Made by a program: the position numbers and the translations under genes | Shown here: positions 37,743-44,399 of the stretch, piece after piece | Position numbering within the stretch: the first letter of the stretch is position 1 | Layout of the letters: each line of letters opens with the position of its first letter | Assembly: GCF_008632075.1 (NCBI RefSeq) | Contig: NZ_VWVM01000003.1 | Coordinates: forward strand, 248,001-312,000 | DNA: 64,000 nucleotides | DNA from: Candidatus Pantoea gossypiicola | GTDB taxonomy: Bacteria; Pseudomonadota; Gammaproteobacteria; Enterobacterales; Enterobacteriaceae | Direction: 5' to 3' | The notes under the pieces: generated by a model | Databases searched by the model: none | Seen by the model: the letters and a program-made list of their open reading frames with translations, nothing else | What the model was told of the DNA's origin: nothing

Positions 37743-37752
37743 TCCTGCCACC

Positions 37753-37795
37753 ATGCCTTATCGCGCGATAAGGCATGATTTGTTTCCTTTTTTTT
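37753..37795 (+). terminator. trp operon terminator
   Basis: A perfect 24-base palindrome starting ATGCCTTATCGC (37753-37776), then a spacer and eight T at about 37788-37795. Confidence 0.82.
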
Positions 37796-37891
37796 CATTC
37801 CGCTATTTGCCCTTTTTGCAAAATCTGCACCACAATGACAATGCGCCGTTACGGTAACGTCGCATCCATTTTGTGACAGGGAGTGAAAGCA

Positions 37892-38206
37892 ATGAAATTC
37901 GTTAAACTGCTGACAGGTGCTGTACTGGCGGGCGTGGTTGCGCTGACACTGAGCGCCTGTGCGCCAACCGCAACCAAAGAGGGAACCGGTGGCTATATTG
38001 ATGACACCGTGGTGACCACAAAAGTAAAAGGTGAACTGCTGAAAGATGACTCGCTGAAATCGACTGAAATCAACGTAGAAACCTTTAAAGGTAAAGTTCA
38101 GCTGAGCGGTTTTGTTTCATCACCACAGATGGCGAATCGTGCCGTTCAGGTTACGCGCAGCGTGCCGGGCGTAAAATCAGTCGTCAACAATATGCAGATC
38201 AAATAA
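37892..38206 (+). CDS. BON-domain lipoprotein
   Basis: 104-aa lipoprotein: signal MKFVKLLTGAVLAGVVALTL with lipobox TLSAC, Cys23. The mature part is one BON domain (about 40-104: DDTVVTTKVKGELLKDDSLK, NVETFKGKVQLSGFV, AVQVTRSVPGVKSVVNNM), a fold that binds phospholipid in OsmY and DolP relatives. OsmY and DolP have two BON domains, so this is a one-domain form. A GTG at 37883 is in frame, but GGGAG stands before the ATG at 37892. It occupies the place of yciGFE in E. coli. Probable envelope stress lipoprotein. Confidence 0.85.
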   Translation: MKFVKLLTGAVLAGVVALTLSACAPTATKEGTGGYIDDTVVTTKVKGELLKDDSLKSTEINVETFKGKVQLSGFVSSPQMANRAVQVTRSVPGVKSVVNNMQIK

Positions 38207-38220
38207 CGTCTTAACAGACA

Positions 38221-38249
38221 AAAAAGGCCGCTGATTCAGCGGCCTTTTT
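38221..38249. terminator. Shared terminator of the BON gene and ompW
   Basis: AAAAAGGCCGCTG-ATT-CAGCGGCCTTTTT between convergent stop codons; works in both directions. Confidence 0.9.
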
Positions 38250-38253
38250 CTCA

Positions 38254-38898
38254 TCAGAACCGATAACCCGCCCCGAAGAAGAACACCCATGGATCGATAC
38301 GCATATTGATGTTCTGCTGTTCGCCAGCGGCTTTGAACTTCACTTCCGTATCAATATCCATGTACCACACCGACGCATTCAGCATCCAGTCGCGGTTAAT
38401 CTGGTAATCCAGACCGACCTGGCCCGCCACCCCCCAGGAATCCTTGACGCTGAGATCGGTCAGGCCTGCATCGCGACCGGTCTGGTTGAAATCGGCGTCA
38501 TAAAAAGTGGTGTAATTGATACCCACGCCAACGTAAGGGCGCGCTTTGCTTTTACTGTCGAAGAAGTAGTACTGCGCCATCAGCGTCGGCGGTAACTGGC
38601 GTACGGTAGCCAGCGTACCGGTCGGGCCAAGACCCACTTTGTGACGGAAAGGCGTGGCGGCCAGTAACTCAACACCAATATTATCTGTTGCCATGTACGT
38701 GAAGGTCAGGCCCAGCTGCGTGTCGTTAGTGGCGCTGAACTCGCCCATTCCTAACACATTATCGGAACCCTCGGTGGGCCGGACGGTGGCGCTGCCGGCA
38801 CGCATAAAGAAGTCGCCTGCTTCGTGGGCCATCGCCAGTTGAGGCAGAGCCAGGGCCAGGGCCAGGGCCAGCAGCATCGCGCATTTTGCCAGTTTCAT
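38254..38898 (-). CDS. ompW: Outer membrane protein W
   Basis: Eight-stranded outer-membrane beta-barrel of 214 aa that passes small hydrophobic molecules and serves as colicin/phage receptor in E. coli. Signal peptide to about Ala24 (MKLAKCAMLLALALALALPQ), mature start HEAGDFFMRAG, terminal Phe of GAGYRF needed for barrel assembly. The signal peptide contains an imperfect hexanucleotide repeat coding for Leu-Ala pairs (38850-38872). Start at 38898 after AAAGGAGTGATA. A perfect FNR box lies 126 bp upstream. Confidence 0.96.
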   Translation of the reverse strand: MKLAKCAMLLALALALALPQLAMAHEAGDFFMRAGSATVRPTEGSDNVLGMGEFSATNDTQLGLTFTYMATDNIGVELLAATPFRHKVGLGPTGTLATVRQLPPTLMAQYYFFDSKSKARPYVGVGINYTTFYDADFNQTGRDAGLTDLSVKDSWGVAGQVGLDYQINRDWMLNASVWYMDIDTEVKFKAAGEQQNINMRIDPWVFFFGAGYRF

Positions 38899-39023
38899 TA
38901 TCACTCCTTTGCTTAATGTTAATGTCGCGAACGGAATCGCTTTTTTTGCTGGCAATTATTTAACGTGATTTACAGAAAATTGCACTCAGTAGCCCTGATA
39001 TAAATTACTTAAAAAACAATGAA

Positions 39024-39037
39024 TTGATTTAGATCAA
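39024..39037. promoter_or_regulatory. FNR box upstream of ompW
   Basis: TTGATTTAGATCAA is an exact match to the FNR consensus TTGAT-N4-ATCAA. In E. coli ompW is activated by FNR without oxygen. The site is also 116 bp ahead of the YkgJ-like gene and could affect it. Confidence 0.75.
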
Positions 39038-39152
39038 TTTCAGCGCTTTCATCAGGACGCAAATAGCGCTTGCTGAATAATTTCGCCCGCTCTATTTTGC
39101 TTATCTTCATTGTTGATTTTGGTTCGATGCCCTGGGAGGGGCGGGTGATCAA

Positions 39153-39569
39153 ATGAGTGAGCTCTCTAACCCTTGTGTCAGCTGTGGTGCCTGCTGCGCC
39201 CATTTCCGCGTCTCATTTTACTGGGCTGAAGCCGACGATGCGGGCGGTCTGGTCCCTACTGAATTAACTGAGCCGTTAAGCCTGTTAATGCGCAACATGC
39301 GGGGTACGAACGATCGTGCGCCCCGCTGCGTCGCCCTGCAGGGCGACATTGGCGGCTGCGTTTCCTGTGGCATTTATGAACAACGACCGACGCCCTGTCG
39401 GGAGTTTTCAATGTCGGGTGAAGCGGGTATCCATAACGAAGCCTGCGACCGTGCCCGCGCGCGTTACGGCCTTCCTCCCCTTTTTGCGCCCTCTTTACCT
39501 CATATTACAGAAAGTTATGCCCTGCCGGGTGCCCCGGAGCTGCCAGAACATGTACAATCGCCGGGTTAA
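39153..39569 (+). CDS. YkgJ-family cysteine cluster protein
   Basis: 138-aa protein with the N-terminal [17 protein letters not shown] motif and further Cys pairs ([19 protein letters not shown]), the pattern of the YkgJ/UPF0153 zinc- or iron-binding family. Function unknown. The ATG at 39153 has GGGTGATC upstream, weak. A perfect palindrome (39561-39578) covers its stop codon. Divergent from ompW, upstream of yciC. Confidence 0.85.
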   Translation: MSELSNPCVSCGACCAHFRVSFYWAEADDAGGLVPTELTEPLSLLMRNMRGTNDRAPRCVALQGDIGGCVSCGIYEQRPTPCREFSMSGEAGIHNEACDRARARYGLPPLFAPSLPHITESYALPGAPELPEHVQSPG

Positions 39570-39578
39570 TTAACCCGG
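39561..39578. terminator. Palindrome over the end of the YkgJ-like gene
   Basis: CCGGGTTAATTAACCCGG is a perfect 18-base palindrome containing the TAA stop. With so small a loop it is a weak terminator candidate or a protein-binding site; it lies 20 bp before the yciC start. Confidence 0.4.
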
Positions 39579-39596
39579 TTCCTCCAAGGAGTGTAC

Positions 39597-40331
39597 ATGT
39601 CTATCACGGCAAGTTCGTTATACCGTGACACAGGAAATTTCGCGCGCCATCAACTGACTACGGTGCTATTGATGTCGCTGCTGGCCGCGTTCGTCACCGT
39701 CATGCTGGTGCATGTGCTGACGCCTGGCACCGATCAGATGGCCATTCTGCAGCAGGGTGATGACAGCGCCAGTTCGCTGTTTGAGATGGTGCAGAATATG
39801 TCACCGGAACAGCAACAGGTACTGTTGCGCGCCTCAGCGGCCAGCACTTTTGCCGCGCTGATGGGGAATACCCTGCTGCTTGGCGGTATGCTCTATCTGA
39901 TCCCGATGGTCTCTTCCGGCCAGCGTGTCAGTGCCTTGCGGGCCATTGGTGCTTCAGCGCCGCTGCTGCCAAAGCTGCTGCTGCTCACCTTCCTGATGAC
40001 GCTGGTCGTGCAGCTGGGCTTTATGGTGCTGGTCGTGCCGGGCATTCTGCTGACGATCCTGCTATCGCTGGCACCGGTGATGGTGGCGAGTGAGAAGATG
40101 GGTGTCTTTGCCGCCATGCGCGCCAGCATGCGGATGGCGTGGAAGAATGTCAGGCTGATCGCCCCGGCAATTCTGCTCTGGCTGCTGGCTAAAGTCATTG
40201 TGATGCTCTTCTTCTCATCGCTGACGGTCTTACCCCTCAATGTTTCGTCGGTAATTTTTACCGCGGCAGGCAATGTGGTTTCAGCCATGTTGATTATCTA
40301 TCTCTATCGGCTCTATATGCTTTTACGTTGA
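39597..40331 (+). CDS. yciC: YciC, UPF0259 inner-membrane protein
   Basis: 244 aa with about six membrane helices (E. coli YciC 247 aa). Conserved segments: [58 protein letters not shown]. Function unknown. Start at 39597 follows CCAAGGAGTGTAC; a GTG six bases upstream is less likely. First gene of the yciCBA row. Confidence 0.93.
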   Translation: MSITASSLYRDTGNFARHQLTTVLLMSLLAAFVTVMLVHVLTPGTDQMAILQQGDDSASSLFEMVQNMSPEQQQVLLRASAASTFAALMGNTLLLGGMLYLIPMVSSGQRVSALRAIGASAPLLPKLLLLTFLMTLVVQLGFMVLVVPGILLTILLSLAPVMVASEKMGVFAAMRASMRMAWKNVRLIAPAILLWLLAKVIVMLFFSSLTVLPLNVSSVIFTAAGNVVSAMLIIYLYRLYMLLR

Positions 40332-40382
40332 TTGGCGATGTGCCCCCGGGCACATTCGCAGCCAACTATGAATGGAAAAACT

Positions 40383-40922
40383 ATGAAGCAGCTACTCGAC
40401 TTTCTTCCCCTGGTGGTCTTTTTCATCTTCTATAAGCTGTATGACATTTTTGTCGCCTCGGGCGCACTGATTGTGGCCACCGGCCTGGCCCTGGTTGTCA
40501 GCTGGGTGCTCTATCGCAAGCTGGAAAAGATGACGATTTTCACCTTTGTGCTGGTGGCCGTCTTTGGCACCCTGACGCTGGTGTTCCACAACGATGAGTT
40601 CATTAAGTGGAAAGTCACGGTGATCTACAGCCTGTTTGCCGCCGCCCTGCTTTACAGCCAGTGGTTTATGCAACAGACGCTGATTCAGCGCATGCTGGGT
40701 AAAGAGCTGCAGTTGCCTGACGCGGTCTGGCGTCGGCTGAACATCGCCTGGGCGCTGTTCTTTCTTATCTGCGGTCTGGTAAACATCTATGTCGCCTTTT
40801 GGTTATCTCAGGCGTTTTGGGTTAACTTTAAAGTGTTCGGTCTCTCCGGCCTGACCTTACTGTTTACCCTGCTCAGCGGGCTTTATATCTGGCGTCAGAT
40901 GCCGCAGCAGGAACAAAAATAA
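40383..40922 (+). CDS. yciB: YciB/IspZ septation-associated inner-membrane protein
   Basis: 179 aa, exactly the E. coli length, with five membrane helices. Starts [20 protein letters not shown] and contains [20 protein letters not shown]. In E. coli YciB interacts with divisome and elongasome proteins and, with the BON lipoprotein DolP or OsmB-type factors, affects envelope integrity. Start at 40383 follows TGGAAAAA. Terminator after the stop. Confidence 0.95.
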   Translation: MKQLLDFLPLVVFFIFYKLYDIFVASGALIVATGLALVVSWVLYRKLEKMTIFTFVLVAVFGTLTLVFHNDEFIKWKVTVIYSLFAAALLYSQWFMQQTLIQRMLGKELQLPDAVWRRLNIAWALFFLICGLVNIYVAFWLSQAFWVNFKVFGLSGLTLLFTLLSGLYIWRQMPQQEQK

Positions 40923-40927
40923 TCATC

Positions 40928-40952
40928 TGCCCGGTACGCCGGGCATTTTTTT
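40928..40952 (+). terminator. Terminator after yciB
   Basis: TGCCCGG-TACG-CCGGGCA followed by seven T, between yciB and yciA; part of the transcription may read through into yciA. Confidence 0.85.
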
Positions 40953-40981
40953 AGCATTCATCTGCATAAGAAGTGGAAGCA

Positions 40982-41404
40982 ATGAGCGAAAAACATAAAT
41001 TGCCGCAAGGCGAAATGGTGCTGCGTACGCTCGCCATGCCGGCAGATACCAACGCCAATGGTGATATTTTTGGTGGCTGGCTGATGTCACAGATGGATAT
41101 GGGCGGCGCTATCCTGGCGAAAGAGATCGCTGAAGGGCGCGTTGTTACCGTGCGCGTCGACGGCATGTCATTTATGAAGCCTGTCGCGGTGGGTGACGTG
41201 GTGAGCTGTCATGCGAGCTGTCTACGAACCGGCAACAGCTCCATGACGATTAATGTGGAAGTGTGGATTAAAAAAGTATCGTCTGAGCCAATCGGGCAGA
41301 CCTACTGTGCTACAGAGGCGGTCTTTATCTATGTGGCGGTCGACAATGAGGGCAATTCACGTCCTCTGCCAGTCGGCCGCGCCAATCAGCAGCCTGCCGG
41401 ATAA
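40982..41404 (+). CDS. yciA: Acyl-CoA thioesterase YciA
   Basis: Hot-dog-fold thioesterase of 140 aa (E. coli 132) that hydrolyses a wide range of acyl-CoAs. LRTLAMPADTNANGDIFGGW carries the catalytic Asp; VVTVRVDGMSFMKPVAVGD and EPIGQTYCATEA follow. ATG 40982 is taken as start, after AAGAAGTGGAAGC; a GTG at 40973 is in frame. Confidence 0.94.
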   Translation: MSEKHKLPQGEMVLRTLAMPADTNANGDIFGGWLMSQMDMGGAILAKEIAEGRVVTVRVDGMSFMKPVAVGDVVSCHASCLRTGNSSMTINVEVWIKKVSSEPIGQTYCATEAVFIYVAVDNEGNSRPLPVGRANQQPAG

Positions 41405-41408
41405 GTAA

Positions 41409-41435
41409 CGGGTCAGGCGGCTTCTGCCTGACCCG
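41409..41435. terminator. Shared hairpin between yciA and tonB
   Basis: CGGGTCAGGC, seven bases, GCCTGACCCG: perfect 10-bp stem between convergent stops; little T-tract on either side. Confidence 0.65.
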
Positions 41436-41440
41436 ACGCC

Positions 41441-42178
41441 TTATTCAATGCTGGCACCACCATTAATTTTAAACACGATATTCATGGTAAGGCCCTGTCC
41501 TGGCTGTCCGCTCTGATAACGCCATTTTTTCATCGCCTGCTTTATTTCCCGCTCAAACATATTGCGCGGTTCAGCAGAGAGGATCTGGATGTTATCCACC
41601 CGCCCGTCGCTGTCCACATCAAACTTCACCCTTACACGCCCTTCTACCCGTAATGCAAAAGCACGTTGAGGATAGCCAGGCTTACTCACGCTCAGTGCCT
41701 TAGGACCGTTTGATGCTGACGCGGTGGGGGCCGGCGTTGCTTTCGGTGCCGTCGCGGGTTTGTTCTGAGTGGCCGGGGCCGCCTGCTTAAACGGGCTGGC
41801 CTCAGGTTTGCTCTCCTGACGCGGCTTCACCTCGCGTTTTGGCTGCTCCCGTTTATGTTCCGGCTTTGGTTTAGGTTTAGGCTTTGGTTCAGGTTTCGGA
41901 ATGGGTACCGGCTCGGCTTTTGGCGGTTCCGGCACTGGCTCCGGCTCAGGCTGTGGTTCAGGTTGTGGCGCAGGCGGCTCTGCGATAGCCGGTGCAGGCT
42001 CGGGCTGGACTTCAGGCGCGACCATGGTAACGCTGATGGGCTGCGATGCTTTGGGTACCTCAATCACCTGCTGGAACGAAGCATAAAGAATTCCGGCAAT
42101 CACGACTCCATGCAGAGCAACAGACAACAACATAGAGACAGGCGTGCGTTTAGGTAATGGCATAGTCAGCGTGGTCAT
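41441..42178 (-). CDS. tonB: Energy transducer TonB
   Basis: Couples the proton motive force (through ExbBD) to TonB-dependent outer-membrane receptors for siderophores and vitamin B12. 245 aa (E. coli 239). N-terminal membrane helix about 14-33 with the conserved Ser/His face (SVALHGVVIAGILY), proline-rich spacer about 55-115 with Glu-Pro then Lys-Pro repeats, and C-terminal domain about 155-245 (GYPQRAFALRVEGRVRVKFD, NIQILSAEPRNMFEREIKQA, KWRYQ). Start: ATG 42178 chosen; ATG 42163 is equally possible, neither having a clear binding site. Promoter with Fur-like sequence upstream. Confidence 0.95.
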   Translation of the reverse strand: MTTLTMPLPKRTPVSMLLSVALHGVVIAGILYASFQQVIEVPKASQPISVTMVAPEVQPEPAPAIAEPPAPQPEPQPEPEPVPEPPKAEPVPIPKPEPKPKPKPKPEHKREQPKREVKPRQESKPEASPFKQAAPATQNKPATAPKATPAPTASASNGPKALSVSKPGYPQRAFALRVEGRVRVKFDVDSDGRVDNIQILSAEPRNMFEREIKQAMKKWRYQSGQPGQGLTMNIVFKINGGASIE

Positions 42179-42206
42179 AACAGTCGCAGTGATTGAATAG
42201 AGCAGC

Positions 42207-42239
42207 GATTTTAAATGCAAATAGCAATCAGTTTCAATA
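42207..42239 (-). promoter_or_regulatory. tonB promoter with Fur-like overlap
   Basis: On the minus strand TTGAAACTGATTGCTATT, GCATTTAAAATCG resembles the E. coli tonB promoter (GATTGCTATTTGCATTTAAAATC as I recall it), including a TTAAAAT -10 element. A degenerate 19-bp Fur-type repeat overlaps it. Iron control is inferred. Confidence 0.6.
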
Positions 42240-42375
42240 ACTCCCGCCATCCGGCCTGAAGAAAAGCGCTTTTTAGCCCTTTATGCTGAGCCATTAGCCG
42301 CCCACAGGTTTCGTTTGCACTCTAATCTTCAATCCCTTAACGTGTTGCAAAATTCTGATAACCAGGAGTTCCTTA

Positions 42376-42672
42376 GTGCTTTACGTCATTTATGCAGAAG
42401 ATACTGCAGAGTCGCTGGAAAAACGTAACGCCGTGCGCCCTGCCCACCTGGCGCGGCTCAAACTGCTGCAGGAAGAGGGACGTCTGATCATCGCAGGCCC
42501 AATGCCTGCTGTGGATAGCAACGATCCTGGCGTGGCGGGCTTCACCGGCTCAACCGTTATTGCTGAGTTTCCGTCATTAGAAGCCGCGCAGTCCTGGGCG
42601 CAGGATGATCCTTACTTTGCGGCGGGTGTCTATAAACAGGTCTCGGTTAAGCCCTTTAAACGCGTCTTCTGA
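42376..42672 (+). CDS. yciI: YciI family protein
   Basis: 98 aa, same as E. coli YciI; ferredoxin-like alpha-beta dimer with conserved His and Asp of unknown activity ([40 protein letters not shown]). Begins with GTG at 42376, preceded by AGGAGTTCCTTA; relatives also use a rare start here. Divergent from tonB. Confidence 0.93.
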   Translation: MLYVIYAEDTAESLEKRNAVRPAHLARLKLLQEEGRLIIAGPMPAVDSNDPGVAGFTGSTVIAEFPSLEAAQSWAQDDPYFAAGVYKQVSVKPFKRVF

Positions 42673-42687
42673 TAACGTATCTGCAGT

Positions 42688-42730
42688 CAAAATGGCTTCT
42701 GTGCCCTGGCACAGAAGCCATTTTTGTTTT
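42688..42730 (+). terminator. Terminator of yciI
   Basis: AATGGCTTCTGTGCC-CT-GGCACAGAAGCCATT followed by T5-G-T4: a 15-bp perfect stem. Confidence 0.9.
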
Positions 42731-42749
42731 AAATATTCAGAGAGGAAAG

Positions 42750-42929
42750 ATGCAGATAATCATACTGGGGCTACTGGCAATTATCGCTTTGCTGATTGGC
42801 GGTGCGCTATACCTCTGGCGAACAAAGGGCTGGCGTAGCAAAAAGCAGTGGATTGTGATGCTGATCGTGCTGGCGGCAGCACTGCAGCTGGTGAATGTTA
42901 CGCTGATGATGACGTCACAACGTCTTTAA
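42750..42929 (+). CDS. 59-aa small protein with two membrane helices
   Basis: A short frame beginning MQIIILGLLAIIALLIGGAL, then YLWRTKGWRSKKQW and a second helix (IVMLIVLAAALQLVNVTLMM) ending TSQRL. The ATG follows AGAGAGGAAAG, an excellent ribosome binding site. The arrangement is helix, short basic turn, helix, with both ends on one side and the basic loop probably cytoplasmic. No family recognised. Its own signals are good: it starts after the yciI terminator. It lies where kch is found in E. coli. Confidence 0.7.
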   Translation: MQIIILGLLAIIALLIGGALYLWRTKGWRSKKQWIVMLIVLAAALQLVNVTLMMTSQRL

Positions 42930-43137
42930 CGTTGGTTATACATGACAGCTTATTGCGATAGCAGCTTAAACAGACTCTGCGAAAACAGCGCCTTCATACT
43001 GCATGACTCTTCTGCCCGGACGGCTGAACGCGACGATCTCTGTATAACCGTTGACAGCTTATTCATGGCTAAGCGGGCCTGCATTCTCAGTTAACCCGCT
43101 TTGATTTCCCGTCACTCACTGGCATAGTTGCGTTGAA

Positions 43138-43380
43138 TTAACCCCTGTCCAGAATCAGACCGATCAGCGCATGATAGTGCTGCTCTTCTTCCGGGCTGGT
43201 GACATGCTGTAAACGGCTGATCAGCTTTGAGCAAATCGCTTTACGATTCAGGCTACGGCCAGAAGCGATAATTTCCGTCACTACAGACCCCAGAATGGCC
43301 TGCTGTGAAGGCTGTGCAGCACTGTGTAAATAAGCGGAGATGTCAGATACTGAAGCGGGAATACGAACGTTAGTCTGCAT
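43138..43380 (-). CDS. YmgB/AriR-like biofilm and acid-resistance regulator
   Basis: 80-aa, mostly helical protein: ISAYLHSAAQPSQQAILGSV, VTEIIASGRSLNRKAICSKL, then LISRLQ and EEEQHYHALIGLILDRG. This pattern (short helix, VLG-type helix, S/N-G-turn, NRK-type helix, C-terminal helix) is that of the small YmgB/AriR/YcgZ family of E. coli connectors, which act on Rcs and biofilm genes and are repressed by the MerR-type regulator BluR. Start: ATG 43380 with GAGGGCC upstream. Assignment from pattern only; a helix-turn-helix DNA-binding role is not claimed. A weak hairpin (43071-43101) lies downstream. Confidence 0.6.
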   Translation of the reverse strand: MQTNVRIPASVSDISAYLHSAAQPSQQAILGSVVTEIIASGRSLNRKAICSKLISRLQHVTSPEEEQHYHALIGLILDRG

Positions 43381-43695
43381 GGTTGGCCCTCATAGGATTC
43401 ATTAAAAGTTAGTAACCGATACGGTAAAGTTATACAACAACCCCTTAACTGTACAGATATTTAACTCAAAATTTTGCCCCGCCTGCTGATTAAATGAATA
43501 AATCATTATAGAACATCGACTTGCAATAATGTAAAGTTGTACAGGTTTAACGTCAACGGCTGTACACATCTTAAATTACACCTTGAGATAGCCTGTTTAG
43601 CTTTAAAAAATGATCTCTGTGTCATTTTTTTAGACGTCGGGAGGAATTATCTGACAGAGCTGTCTACATTTAGATTTTGTGAGTTAAACCTCTGA
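43381..43695. promoter_or_regulatory. AT-rich divergent control region with TGTACA half-site pairs
   Basis: Between the YmgB-like gene and the 43696 gene. AAAGTTATACA (43426-43436) faces TGTACAGATATTT (43450-43462), and AAAGTTGTACA (43533-43543) faces TGTACACATCTT (43561-43572). The half-sites are like those of the MerR-type regulators MlrA and BluR of E. coli (AAAATTGTACA...TGTACAATTTT at csgD as I recall it). AAAAAATGA-N8-TCATTTTTTT at about 43606-43632 is a weak AT hairpin. Confidence 0.5.
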
Positions 43696-44043
43696 ATGGA
43701 AGCACAGCGGAATCGCGGGCAAATTATGAATAAAACGTATCCCGGCCAGGCACTTACTCTTCTCGACCCACTCTTATCCCGGATTGCGGCGATTATTGAT
43801 CCGAAAATCGAAGTCATGAGTGGTTACCCTGCAAACTGCTCTGCGTGGCTGACCCTCTATTACCAGCGTAAATCGGGAAAGTGGTCTTACGAATGGTACG
43901 ATCGGACGGGATATCGCAGACCGACGGCGCTGGGCAGCACGATGGAGTGCCTCATGCGCGAAGTCAGTGACCGGGGTGCGTCGCGTCAGGAGCATGCTAT
44001 GGCGCGACAAGTCATGGCAGAATCGGGATTTTTTGAAGCCTGA
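43696..44043 (+). CDS. Uncharacterised small protein
   Basis: Up to 115 aa. A second ATG at 43726 would give 105 aa (MNKTYPGQALTLLDPLLSRI); neither start has a clear ribosome binding site, so the longer form is given as an outer bound. Visible: a hydrophobic first helix (LTLLDPLLSRIAAIIDPK), an aromatic-rich middle (SAWLTLYYQRKSGKWSYEWY) likely to be beta strands, and a charged C-terminal helix (SRQEHAMARQVMAESGFFE). No membrane segment, no cysteine cluster. I recognise no family. Convergent with yciY and downstream of the TGTACA sites. Confidence 0.6.
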   Translation: MEAQRNRGQIMNKTYPGQALTLLDPLLSRIAAIIDPKIEVMSGYPANCSAWLTLYYQRKSGKWSYEWYDRTGYRRPTALGSTMECLMREVSDRGASRQEHAMARQVMAESGFFEA

Positions 44044-44065
44044 ACAGGGCGGCTCTCTATATAAC

Positions 44066-44239
44066 CTAAACTAACTGCGTAATAAACAGGATCGAGCGAC
44101 GTTGCTGCTGTGCCAGTTGATGGCGAATGCAATGGATACGCTTGTAACGCCGCGACTGCCCTTCCAGCCAGCGGGAGCGGCGGCGATGCACCTGACGTAA
44201 CATTCTCCAGCGCGCCACTTCATTTCTGCTTCGTTTCAT
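44066..44239 (-). CDS. yciY: YciY family small basic protein
   Basis: 57 aa, the E. coli length; MKRSRNEVARWRMLRQ, RRRSRWLEGQSRR and RIHCIRHQL match E. coli YciY closely. Very rich in Arg, perhaps RNA or membrane associated; role unknown. Start at 44239 with GAGGAAGTG directly before; eight more in-frame codons upstream are not conserved. Lies upstream of cls on the other strand, as in E. coli. Confidence 0.88.
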   Translation of the reverse strand: MKRSRNEVARWRMLRQVHRRRSRWLEGQSRRYKRIHCIRHQLAQQQRRSILFITQLV

Positions 44240-44399
44240 CACTTCCTCTCTGACTTCATACATTCAAGACCTGTGCGTGGGCATTATAGAGATCTCCGTC
44301 GTAATGCCAAATCAGATCTCTCATCGAGACAAAGGGTTTCGTTAGCGATGATCTGCACGTAAACTTGCCAGACGAAAGCGCGAACGGGATGTCCACTTT

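Noticed and set aside
37753-37776. Perfect palindrome after trpA as a possible operator
   Set aside because: It is followed by a T-run and lies at the operon end, so a terminator is the simpler reading.
38640-38842. Short frame opposite ompW
   Set aside because: Antisense shadow of the OmpW coding region without its own signals.
41855-42157. A 100-codon Arg/Phe-Trp-rich frame opposite tonB
   Set aside because: It is the antisense of the Pro-Glu/Lys repeat of TonB; repeat-coded shadow.
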